This document shows, one piece after another, positions 1 through 6,219 of a stretch of DNA of 20,266 bases. This DNA is from Actinomyces viscosus. Its GTDB lineage: Bacteria > Bacteroidota > Bacteroidia > Flavobacteriales_D > Crocinitomicaceae. The position numbers and the translations under genes were made by a program. The notes beneath the pieces were generated by a model, which was given only the letters and a program-made list of their open reading frames with translations, had not been told where the DNA came from and ran no database searches. The stretch is taken from assembly GCA_943326975.2 (NCBI GenBank), contig CALPVI020000005.1, positions 1 to 20,266 of the forward strand, given 5' to 3'. The stretch's first letter is position 1; each line of letters opens with the position of its first letter.

Positions 1-1025
1 ACATTTATCGTTTCAAAGCAATCTAAGACATCAGATTTCATCATATTTAATTCAGTCACACCATTGATCATGATAGCGTATTTTAATGCAGGAATATCAA
101 TCCATCCACATCTTCTTGCACGACCAGTCGTTGCCCCAAATTCAAAACCTTGTTTACGAATTAATTCACCAACTTCATTATCTAATTCAGTAGGGAAGGG
201 ACCACTACCAACTCTAGTACAGTAAGCTTTAAAAATACCGATTACTCTTCCAATTTTTGATGGAGCAATACCTAATCCAGTACAAGTACCAGCAGTAACA
301 GTATTTGAAGAAGTTACAAATGGGTAAGTACCAAAGTCGATATCTAACATTGTACCTTGAGCACCTTCAGCTAAAATTCTTTTACCCGCTTTTAACGCAT
401 CATTTAAATAGTGTTCACTATCAACAGCATGTAGCGTTTTTAATGTTTCGACACCCTCCATCCAAGGTCCTTCTAACTCAGCTAAATTATATTCGAAACC
501 TTCAAAATGATTTAAGATATCAATATGTTTTTCAACTAAAGCGTTGTATTTTTCTTTGAAGTTTGGAGAAAAAATATCACCTACACGTAAACCATTTCTA
601 CCAGTTTTGTCCATGTAAGTTGGACCAATTCCTTTTAAAGTAGAACCGATTTTGTTTTTCCCTTTAGCAGCTTCAGAAGCAGCATCTAATAAACGGTGAG
701 TAGGTAAGATTAAATGTGCTTTTTTTGAAATTACCAATCTGTTTTTGTAGTCAATATTAAAAGGAATTAATTTTTCTAATTCTTTTTGAAATAAAACAGG
801 GTCAAGTACCACACCATTTCCAACAAGGTTTTTAACTCCTTCTCTGAAAATTCCTGAAGGGATTGTATTTAAAACGTGTTTAATACCCTCAAATTCTAAA
901 GTGTGACCAGCATTTGGACCACCTTGAAAACGCGCAATAATATCATATTGAGGTGTTAAAACGTCGACGATTTTGCCTTTTCCTTCGTCTCCCCATTGTA
1001 ATCCTAATAATACGTCTACTTTCAT
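1..1025 (-). CDS. purA: Adenylosuccinate synthetase, 3' end cut off by the window
   Basis: PurA joins IMP and aspartate using GTP to give adenylosuccinate, the first committed step from IMP to AMP, in the cytoplasm. Reading inward from ATG at 1025, the N-terminus carries the GDEGKGK GTP-binding loop (residues 12-18, with catalytic Asp13) and NAGHT with catalytic His41. Further in are GPTYMDKTGRNG, EGAQGTMLDIDFGTYPFVTSSN, and near residue 300 the substrate loop GRARRCGWID. The last readable residues match the family stretch DVLDxFETI. About 341 codons are present; family members are about 420-430 residues, so roughly the last 80 lie beyond base 1. It starts 8 bases after the STAS gene and is probably co-transcribed with it and fur. 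The family assignment is essentially certain. Confidence 0.97.
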   Translation of the reverse strand, partial: MKVDVLLGLQWGDEGKGKIVDVLTPQYDIIARFQGGPNAGHTLEFEGIKHVLNTIPSGIFREGVKNLVGNGVVLDPVLFQKELEKLIPFNIDYKNRLVISKKAHLILPTHRLLDAASEAAKGKNKIGSTLKGIGPTYMDKTGRNGLRVGDIFSPNFKEKYNALVEKHIDILNHFEGFEYNLAELEGPWMEGVETLKTLHAVDSEHYLNDALKAGKRILAEGAQGTMLDIDFGTYPFVTSSNTVTAGTCTGLGIAPSKIGRVIGIFKAYCTRVGSGPFPTELDNEVGELIRKQGFEFGATTGRARRCGWIDIPALKYAIMINGVTELNMMKSDVLDCFETIN

Positions 1026-1033
1026 TTTTATTC

Positions 1034-1381
1034 TTATTTCTTAAAATGATTTACAGCTTCCTCTTGTGAAGAATAAATCGTATATATTTCATTTAATTTT
1101 GTCATCTTGAAAAGATTTTCAACAATTCCATTTATTCCAAAAAGAATCAAATCACCATTTTTGATGCGTGTTTTAGTTAACGTACGCATTACAAAATTTA
1201 TTCCAGTTGAATTAATATATGTTAATTGAGAAAAATCCATAATCAAATTACCATGATGAATATCCAAATGTTTTTGAACAGCATCATTTACATCTCTTAT
1301 GTCTTCTTCACTCATAATTTTCCCTATCAGCGTAAGAATGAATGAATTTTCTTGTTCTACGAAATTGTATTTAAAACTCAT
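1034..1381 (-). CDS. STAS-domain protein, anti-sigma factor antagonist type
   Basis: A 115-residue single-domain STAS protein of the SpoIIAA/RsbV type. Such proteins usually bind an anti-sigma factor kinase and are switched by phosphorylation of a conserved Ser or Thr. The diagnostic region is visible: a beta strand ([11 protein letters not shown], about 46-56) followed by NSTGINFVM, with candidate phospho-acceptor Ser58 (or Thr59) where SpoIIAA has DSSG. Length is normal. Its ATG overlaps the TGA of the upstream fur gene as ATGA, suggesting translational coupling, and purA follows after 8 bases. No partner kinase, phosphatase or sigma factor is in the window, so its regulatory target cannot be inferred. 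The fold is a confident call; the pathway is not known. Confidence 0.85.
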   Translation of the reverse strand: MSFKYNFVEQENSFILTLIGKIMSEEDIRDVNDAVQKHLDIHHGNLIMDFSQLTYINSTGINFVMRTLTKTRIKNGDLILFGINGIVENLFKMTKLNEIYTIYSSQEEAVNHFKK

Positions 1382-1830
1382 TTCTTTTTGTTTTTTACAC
1401 CATAAAAATAGAGTGAGTGATGGTGTATTGAAATACCAAAAACTTCTTCTATTGTTGCTTTTATGGATTGAATACGAGGATCACAAAATTCAATTAATTC
1501 TCCTGTATCAGTACAGACAATGTGATCATGTTGTTTAGAACCATGCGATTTTTCAAATTGAGCAATATTTTTACCAAATTGATGCTTTTGAACTAAATTA
1601 CAAGCTAACAATAAATCAATTGTATTGTAAAGAGTGGCTCTTGAAACACGATAATTTTGATTTTTCATTTTGATATACAATGATTCTATATCAAAATGAC
1701 CTTGATAATTGTAGATTTCAGCAAGTATTGCAAATCGTTCAGGAGTTTTCCTGTGCCCGTTTTGCTCCAAATAGGAAGCGAAAATATCTTTAACAGTTGA
1801 TTGTAATTCCTGCGTTACCATTAATTCCAT
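1378..1830 (-). CDS. fur: Fur-family metal-responsive transcriptional repressor
   Basis: A 150-residue Fur-family regulator; the family senses Fe, Zn or Mn, or peroxide. The N-terminal winged helix is clear: [10 protein letters not shown] (27-36), GHFDIESLY (44-52) and the recognition helix [15 protein letters not shown] (60-74). The dimer/metal domain follows, with a metal-site His45-like residue and HDH at 101-103. The usual structural zinc Cys pairs are missing: the first is CTDT (only Cys106 kept), and the C-terminal GVCxxC is replaced by GVKNKKK. The start at 1830 gives the usual length; an in-frame ATG three codons later is possible. It heads a fur-STAS-purA unit with a 4-base overlap into the STAS gene. 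It could be a Fe or peroxide sensor; fur is the best symbol but the metal is inferred. Confidence 0.82.
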   Translation of the reverse strand: MELMVTQELQSTVKDIFASYLEQNGHRKTPERFAILAEIYNYQGHFDIESLYIKMKNQNYRVSRATLYNTIDLLLACNLVQKHQFGKNIAQFEKSHGSKQHDHIVCTDTGELIEFCDPRIQSIKATIEEVFGISIHHHSLYFYGVKNKKK

Positions 1831-1841
1831 TCGTAAAAGCG

Positions 1842-1849
1842 CAAAATTA
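1842..1849 (-). promoter_or_regulatory. Weak candidate -7 promoter element for fur
   Basis: Read on the minus strand this is TAATTTTG, matching the Bacteroidota -7 consensus TAnnTTTG. It lies only 12 bases from the fur ATG, so the leader would be about 5 nt, and no good TTTG -33 element is seen at the expected spacing. In AT-rich DNA such matches arise by chance. Confidence 0.25.
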
Positions 1850-1882
1850 GTTATTTATTTCAGAAAGTAAATACTACTTTAA

Positions 1883-1902
1883 GATAATTTTAAATGGTTA
1901 TC
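1883..1902. promoter_or_regulatory. Possible Fur-type operator upstream of fur
   Basis: An inverted repeat GATAAT-N8-GTTATC lies 53-72 bases upstream of the fur start. The half-sites GATAAT and (A)TTATC are those of the classical 19-base Fur box, but spacing is one base longer and the core is not conserved. Autoregulation by Fur is common in the family. This is inference from a half-site match in AT-rich DNA. Confidence 0.25.
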
Positions 1903-1943
1903 AACAACTTGTTAAAAGAAAATATGCTTGAAAAACAAATGCG

Positions 1944-1972
1944 AAAAAAAAGCGTTAATAAATGACGCTTTT
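1944..1972 (-). terminator. Rho-independent terminator of gmhA
   Basis: Just after the gmhA stop the minus strand folds into an 8-bp perfect stem (AAAAGCGT at 1965-1972 pairing with ACGCTTTT at 1948-1955) with a 9-nt loop, followed by four more T. It separates gmhA from the fur unit. Confidence 0.7.
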
Positions 1973-1976
1973 AATT

Positions 1977-2546
1977 TTATATATTATTTTCAATGTAATC
2001 TATCAACGAATGGATTACTTTAATATGAATCTCCTGAGCTCTATCGGCATAGTTTGAAAAAGGTGCTCTAATTTCAACATCACAAAGTTCTGCCATTTTC
2101 CCACCATCTTTTCCTGTTAAACCGATCACCTTCATGCCTTTTTGTTTGGCTGTTTCAATAGCTAATAGTACATTTTTCGAATTTCCTGAAGTTGATATCG
2201 CTAATAAAATATCTCCTTTATTGCCTAAGGCTTCTAAATATCTTGAAAAAACAAAATCATAACCGTAATCATTAGAAACACAAGACATATGGCTATTGTC
2301 TGAAATAGAAATAGCTGGAAGTGCTCGACGATTGTCTCGATAGCGACCAGTTAATTCTTCAGCGAAATGCATTGCATCACACATTGAACCACCATTTCCA
2401 CAACTTAATATTTTTCCACCATTTTTTATAGATTCTGTCATTAAATGACCTGCTTTTTGAATCTTCTCAAAATTTTCTTCAGTATTAAATTTTAGTAAAA
2501 TATCAGCTGCTTCAAAAAAATGGCCCGCTATTTGTTTTGTACTCAT
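1977..2546 (-). CDS. gmhA: Phosphoheptose isomerase (sedoheptulose 7-phosphate isomerase)
   Basis: GmhA converts sedoheptulose 7-phosphate to D-glycero-D-manno-heptose 7-phosphate, the first step toward ADP-heptose for the LPS inner core; it is a cytoplasmic Zn-dependent SIS-fold enzyme. At 189 residues it matches the E. coli protein (192). Visible motifs: [20 protein letters not shown] (49-68), [17 protein letters not shown] and [13 protein letters not shown] (167-179). The zinc/catalytic residues known from E. coli are all present: His60, Glu64, Gln171 and His179. Met55 stands where E. coli has His in the SHCDAMHF motif. It appears to be a single-gene unit with its own terminator and a candidate promoter at 2563-2570. 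The presence of gmhA implies a heptose-containing envelope glycan; no other heptose gene is in the window. Confidence 0.95.
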   Translation of the reverse strand: MSTKQIAGHFFEAADILLKFNTEENFEKIQKAGHLMTESIKNGGKILSCGNGGSMCDAMHFAEELTGRYRDNRRALPAISISDNSHMSCVSNDYGYDFVFSRYLEALGNKGDILLAISTSGNSKNVLLAIETAKQKGMKVIGLTGKDGGKMAELCDVEIRAPFSNYADRAQEIHIKVIHSLIDYIENNI

Positions 2547-2562
2547 CGTTATCGATTTTTGT

Positions 2563-2570
2563 CAAAATTA
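2563..2570 (-). promoter_or_regulatory. Candidate -7 promoter element for gmhA
   Basis: The minus strand reads TAATTTTG, a match to TAnnTTTG, 16 bases from the gmhA ATG, predicting a leader of about 10 nt. The -33 position has only a weak GTTT. It is divergent from the plus-strand element at 2613-2620. Confidence 0.4.
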
Positions 2571-2612
2571 AAAAAATCAAGTTGCATTTAAACGATTTTC
2601 GACGAAATGTTT

Positions 2613-2620
2613 TATATTTG
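2613..2620 (+). promoter_or_regulatory. Candidate -7 promoter element for the secreted protein gene
   Basis: TATATTTG matches the Bacteroidota -7 consensus TAnnTTTG exactly. It is 32 bases before the ATG at 2653, which predicts a leader of roughly 27 nt, a normal length. No strong TTTG is seen at the -33 distance. Confidence 0.5.
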
Positions 2621-2652
2621 GAATCGGACATAGTTCCAGAAAATTTATACTT

Positions 2653-3078
2653 ATGAAAAAAAACGTATTATTACTTATCGCTTTAACATTTACATTAACA
2701 TCTTTTTCTCAAACGGATTGTTTTAAAAAGTTAGAAGATGCATTTCAAAAAAGAGGTGCTTTAACCGTTGCAGACGCTATACATGATAATGTTATAATAA
2801 GTTTTTTCAACAAAGATGGTTCTACTAATTGTGTTGGAGGTAAGGTTAGAGTTGAAAATGGAACAATTGTTTCAATCTTTTTATACTACAAAGATAATTC
2901 TTCGGAATTGTATGATAAAAAGTTTTTTAATGGAAACAAACAAGCTCCAAGTATTACTAATGGAATTTCTGAATTTATCTTCACTCCAGATGGAGAAAAG
3001 TTTAAGGTAGTTTTTATTCAGAAATTAAAGCCAAAGCAAAAAGAATTAAAAGAAGTTGCTTTACCAGATGACTTATAA
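2653..3078 (+). CDS. Small secreted protein of unknown function
   Basis: I do not recognise this 141-residue protein. It begins with a clear signal peptide (Lys-Lys, hydrophobic core 5-16, then SFS|Q with likely cleavage after Ser19), so the mature protein of about 122 residues should be periplasmic or outside. There is no lipobox. The mature part has two cysteines (Cys23 and Cys60), which could form a disulfide, and an alternating hydrophobic pattern (NVIISFF, GTIVSIFLYY, FKVVFIQKL) that suggests a small beta-rich fold. The C-terminus is Lys/Glu-rich (KLKPKQKELKE). It is monocistronic: candidate promoter at 2613-2620 and terminator right after the stop, divergent from gmhA. Signal peptide and codon usage support a real gene; no function is proposed. 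Confidence 0.8.
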   Translation: MKKNVLLLIALTFTLTSFSQTDCFKKLEDAFQKRGALTVADAIHDNVIISFFNKDGSTNCVGGKVRVENGTIVSIFLYYKDNSSELYDKKFFNGNKQAPSITNGISEFIFTPDGEKFKVVFIQKLKPKQKELKEVALPDDL

Positions 3079-3106
3079 AATCAATTAATAAACAAAATTA
3101 TAATTG

Positions 3107-3137
3107 GGTGTCTTGATAATTTTAAGACACCTTTTTT
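3107..3137 (+). terminator. Terminator between convergent genes
   Basis: GGTGTCTT (3107-3114) pairs perfectly with AAGACACC (3124-3131) around a 9-nt loop, followed by six T on the plus strand. It ends the secreted-protein gene. The T tract touches the stop of the convergent ABC ATPase gene, so the same stem may serve that operon, though the minus-strand U tract is poor. Confidence 0.8.
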
Positions 3138-3816
3138 ATTGTCTAATTATTTTACCATCTTCCATTTCAATAATTCTGTCAGATTTTTGTGCAAATTCAC
3201 CATCGTGAGTTACAATAAGTAATGTTTGTTTGCTTTCTATTGCTAACTCCTTGAAAACATCAAAAACTATTTGACTATTCTTTTTATCCAAATTACCAGT
3301 TGGTTCGTCTCCCATTATAATAAGTGGATCATTTATTAAAGCTCTTGCAATAGCAACCCTTTGTTTTTGTCCGCCAGAAAGTTGATTAGGCATTTTTAAA
3401 GCTTCATTTTGAATTCCTAAAATCTTCAATTTTTCCATGGCTCTAAATTCAACTTCTTTTTCTGAAAATTTTCCCAATTTTAAACCGGGTAACATTACAT
3501 TTTTTAAAACCGAAAATTCATTTAATAGATAATGGAATTGGAAAACAAATCCAATTTTTTCATTTCTTACTTTGGCAAGTTCAGCCTCTTTTTTATTTTG
3601 CATACTGATTCCATCTATCAATAATTCTCCTTGATAGTCAGTGTCCATTGTAGAGAGTATGTAAAGGAGGGTAGATTTTCCGCACCCAGATTTCCCAATT
3701 ACTGATACAAATTCACCTTTATCAATACTGAAATTAATATCATTTAAAACCTTTATAGTAATAGGATCGTGAAAACTTTTTTCTATTGCTTTTGCTTGTA
3801 ATACGATATCTCCCAT
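3136..3816 (-). CDS. ABC transporter ATP-binding protein, LolD/MacB type
   Basis: A 226-residue cytoplasmic ATPase powering the FtsX-like permease encoded just upstream. All nucleotide-binding motifs are present: Walker A GKSGCGKS (41-48), Q-loop region (FVFQFHYLL), signature LSGGQ (146-150), Walker B LIIMGDE (165-171) followed by PTGNLD, and the switch His204 in LIVTHD. The DEPTGNLD motif and the length are typical of the LolD/MacB/FtsE group, whose members act mechanically on envelope substrates or efflux substrates rather than importing nutrients. It begins 1 base after the permease stop and is last in a membrane-fusion protein, permease, ATPase operon. Family is certain; the substrate is unknown. 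Confidence 0.93.
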   Translation of the reverse strand: MGDIVLQAKAIEKSFHDPITIKVLNDINFSIDKGEFVSVIGKSGCGKSTLLYILSTMDTDYQGELLIDGISMQNKKEAELAKVRNEKIGFVFQFHYLLNEFSVLKNVMLPGLKLGKFSEKEVEFRAMEKLKILGIQNEALKMPNQLSGGQKQRVAIARALINDPLIIMGDEPTGNLDKKNSQIVFDVFKELAIESKQTLLIVTHDGEFAQKSDRIIEMEDGKIIRQ

Positions 3817-3817
3817 T

Positions 3818-5083
3818 TTATTTCCCTCTAATAATTATAACTGGATCAATTTTACTAGCTTTTTTTGCTGGAAAATACCCAGCAAAATAGGTTGTTACAA
3901 TTGAAAATATTGTTCCGATTATGTAAAATTTCAAGTCGTAATTAACAGGGAATGTTGTGATTGTTGGCATTGCTGGTGTAATGAATGGTAAGTTATCAAT
4001 GATTACTGAAAATACAAATCCAAAAAGTAATCCAAAAAGCCCCCCAACAATTCCGATAGCTAAAGCAATTACAATGAATACATTTTTAACTTCTTTACCT
4101 GAAAAACCTGTAGCTTTTAATATTGCTATTGAATCCATTTTTTCAAAGATCATCATGTTTAATATATTATAAATTCCAAATCCTGCTACAATTAATAATG
4201 TTATACCCACCGCATATGAAATTAAACTTCTAATATCACTACCTGTTTCAAATTGTGCATTCGCTGTTTGAATATCAATAGCATCTACTTGGAAAATTTG
4301 ACCATATTCTTCAGCTAATTGTGGGGCTTGGAGTATGTTTTTTAGTTTGATTTGTATGTCTGTAATATAATTATTACTCTTACCCAACAATTTTTGAGTA
4401 GTTGCAATTGAAGCATAACTTTGAACTTTATCAATGTCTTGTAAACCAGACTGGAAGAAGCCTACAACCTTTAATTGCATTCTTTCTCCTTTAGTTGAAG
4501 TGATTTGAATAACATCACCTATTTCAGCTAGCATTTTTTCTGCAGCTACTTTACCTAATATGATACTATTTGGAACATTTTTTAAATCCATAAAATTTCC
4601 GCCTACTACATAATCACTAAATTTAAATAATTTGTTCTCTGCTTCAACATCTACACCGCTTATTGAACCTGCCATATCAATAGCACCAACATTATAAAAT
4701 ACTTGAGTGGAAACTTTAGGTGATATTCCTAATACTCGATTATCTTTTTTTAAAGTGCTTAAAATTGCTCCGTTGTTGTATATTTCAATTCGTCCACCAT
4801 TTGGTTTGATTGATTCTATAAAATTATATGTGTTTTTATACGATGAGTTTTTGTTGATAGGTTGAATTGCAGTAGGTTTGATTTCGTTAAAAAGTCGAAT
4901 ATGTGGAGTTCTATTTAGAATTAATGAGTCTAATAAATCATTCAGCCCGTTCATAAATCCTAATAATGTAACAAACATAGTTATACTAAATACAACTCCA
5001 ACTGCAGCAACTAATGTCTGTTTCCATCTTGCTAGCATTAATGCTTTAGCAATACTGAAAATTAATTTTAAATTCATTTTCAT
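3818..5083 (-). CDS. ABC transporter permease, FtsX/MacB/LolC-E family
   Basis: A 421-residue inner-membrane permease with the four-helix layout of the MacB/LolE superfamily: one helix near the N-terminus (about 22-45), a large periplasmic domain (about 46-285), then three helices (about 287-312, 335-362, 386-402) forming the FtsX domain. The cytoplasmic loop EKMDSIAILKATGFSGKEV (314-332) is the conserved coupling region contacting the ATPase, and the C-terminus ends in the family's PAKKASKIDPVIIIRG pattern. Its ATG overlaps the TGA of the membrane-fusion protein gene as ATGA; an alternative ATG lies two codons in. The context with an MFP and a LolD-like ATPase suggests a MacAB-like or related tripartite export machine, but LolCDE-like lipoprotein transport cannot be excluded. 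Confidence 0.92.
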   Translation of the reverse strand: MKMNLKLIFSIAKALMLARWKQTLVAAVGVVFSITMFVTLLGFMNGLNDLLDSLILNRTPHIRLFNEIKPTAIQPINKNSSYKNTYNFIESIKPNGGRIEIYNNGAILSTLKKDNRVLGISPKVSTQVFYNVGAIDMAGSISGVDVEAENKLFKFSDYVVGGNFMDLKNVPNSIILGKVAAEKMLAEIGDVIQITSTKGERMQLKVVGFFQSGLQDIDKVQSYASIATTQKLLGKSNNYITDIQIKLKNILQAPQLAEEYGQIFQVDAIDIQTANAQFETGSDIRSLISYAVGITLLIVAGFGIYNILNMMIFEKMDSIAILKATGFSGKEVKNVFIVIALAIGIVGGLFGLLFGFVFSVIIDNLPFITPAMPTITTFPVNYDLKFYIIGTIFSIVTTYFAGYFPAKKASKIDPVIIIRGK

Positions 5084-6159
5084 TTTTCAGGAATAATGAT
5101 GGCATCTTTAATAGTTAAACCACTTAATACTTCAACCTTTTGATAATCCTTCAAGCCAGTCTTTACGAATTTTTTATTTCCATTTTTTAAAACGACATAT
5201 TGATCATTTATATAGTATTCTCTAGGTATAGTGATGACATTGTTTTTTTTCTGAATGATTATGTTAGCTTCAAGTGATAAATTTGGATATAGAACATTTG
5301 GTTGCTTTATGAAAATCGCTTCAATAGTGAATGTCTTAGATTTATCATTCATTATAGGGTCTATTTTATCTACTAGTGCTTCAAACGTTTGTCCTTTATA
5401 ACTATCAAGTGAAATAATTATTTTTTGTCCTTTTTTAATTTTAATAATATCGTATTCGTCAACCTCCAGTAAAATAGTAAAAGCTTTCGCATCACCTATA
5501 ATAGCAATAGGCGTTTGAATATTTACCATTTCACCTTTTTTCTTTAGAATACTATATACCCTTCCTTTTATATCACTTTTTACAATGAAATCAGATTCAT
5601 TCTCCTTTGATATTTTAACATTGTTTTTTGTTTGTTTATCCGAAAGATTTAACTGTTTTTTTAATTCAATTAATTTAAGTTGTGCGGATAAAAAATTTGT
5701 TTTTGAATTTTGAAAATTCAATTGGCTTTGCTCTAGCTGTGAAGAAGAAATAGCGTTTTTTTCGAAAAGATTCTTTTGTCTTGTGAAATTGATCGAATCA
5801 TTTAGCATTTTATTTTTTGCTAATTCTATTGCTAATTTTAAATCCGATATTTTACTATAATTTGAATTTAAATCTGAAAATTCAGCATTAAGTTCAGCAT
5901 TTTCTCTATTTATTCGAGATGTTTCATTAAAAATACCAAAAAGGGGAGTTTTACCACTAACCAAATCTCCTTCAGTAACATATACTTTTTGTATGATACC
6001 ATTTGCCGTTGCAAAAACTTGATATTGTTCTCTAGATTCAATTTTTCCAGATGCATATACTGACTCTGTGATTGTTTCCTTGGTAGGGAAAATACTATTT
6101 ACCTCTGATTTACAAGAGAAAATAGATAATAATAGTAAACTAAAAAATATCTTTTTCAT
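5080..6159 (-). CDS. Periplasmic membrane-fusion protein (HlyD/MacA type), lipoprotein
   Basis: The adaptor subunit of the ABC exporter: it should bridge the permease to an outer-membrane channel. I place the start at ATG 6159 (359 residues), because from there the protein opens with a lipoprotein signal (MKKIFF, hydrophobic core, SIFS|C with acylated Cys16). The frame is open back to 6207, but those 16 extra codons would translate part of a hairpin and put charged and polar residues before the signal. The order of domains is usual: a biotinyl-lipoyl half near ANGIIQKVYVTEGDLVSG, a Lys/Asn/Gln-rich coiled-coil hairpin, the returning lipoyl half (SDIKGRVYSILKKKGEMV), a beta-barrel (LLEVDEYDIIKIKKGQKI) and a membrane-proximal end. 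No TolC-like channel gene is in the window. Confidence 0.9.
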   Translation of the reverse strand: MKKIFFSLLLLSIFSCKSEVNSIFPTKETITESVYASGKIESREQYQVFATANGIIQKVYVTEGDLVSGKTPLFGIFNETSRINRENAELNAEFSDLNSNYSKISDLKLAIELAKNKMLNDSINFTRQKNLFEKNAISSSQLEQSQLNFQNSKTNFLSAQLKLIELKKQLNLSDKQTKNNVKISKENESDFIVKSDIKGRVYSILKKKGEMVNIQTPIAIIGDAKAFTILLEVDEYDIIKIKKGQKIIISLDSYKGQTFEALVDKIDPIMNDKSKTFTIEAIFIKQPNVLYPNLSLEANIIIQKKNNVITIPREYYINDQYVVLKNGNKKFVKTGLKDYQKVEVLSGLTIKDAIIIPEK

Positions 6160-6167
6160 AGGATAAA

Positions 6168-6208
6168 GGTAAAAAATATCATGAGTTAAAAACATGATAT
6201 TTTTCACC
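6168..6208 (-). terminator. Strong AT-rich hairpin between the MORN gene and the exporter operon
   Basis: Positions 6172-6183 and 6193-6204 are perfect 12-base inverted repeats (AAAAATATCATG / CATGATATTTTT) with a 9-nt loop. After a single A-C mismatch, three more pairs (GGT/ACC) extend the stem to 15 of 16 paired. It begins 12 bases after the stop of the 1096-residue gene and ends 8 bases before the exporter start at 6159. It may act as a terminator or processing site, or sequester the exporter ribosome-binding region. The U tract after the stem is short (TTTA). Confidence 0.55.
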
Positions 6209-6219
6209 TTTTGAGAGAA

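Noticed and set aside
305..559. 84-residue plus-strand open frame
   Set aside because: It lies antisense inside purA, whose conserved protein sequence runs straight through; the translation has no domain-like features.
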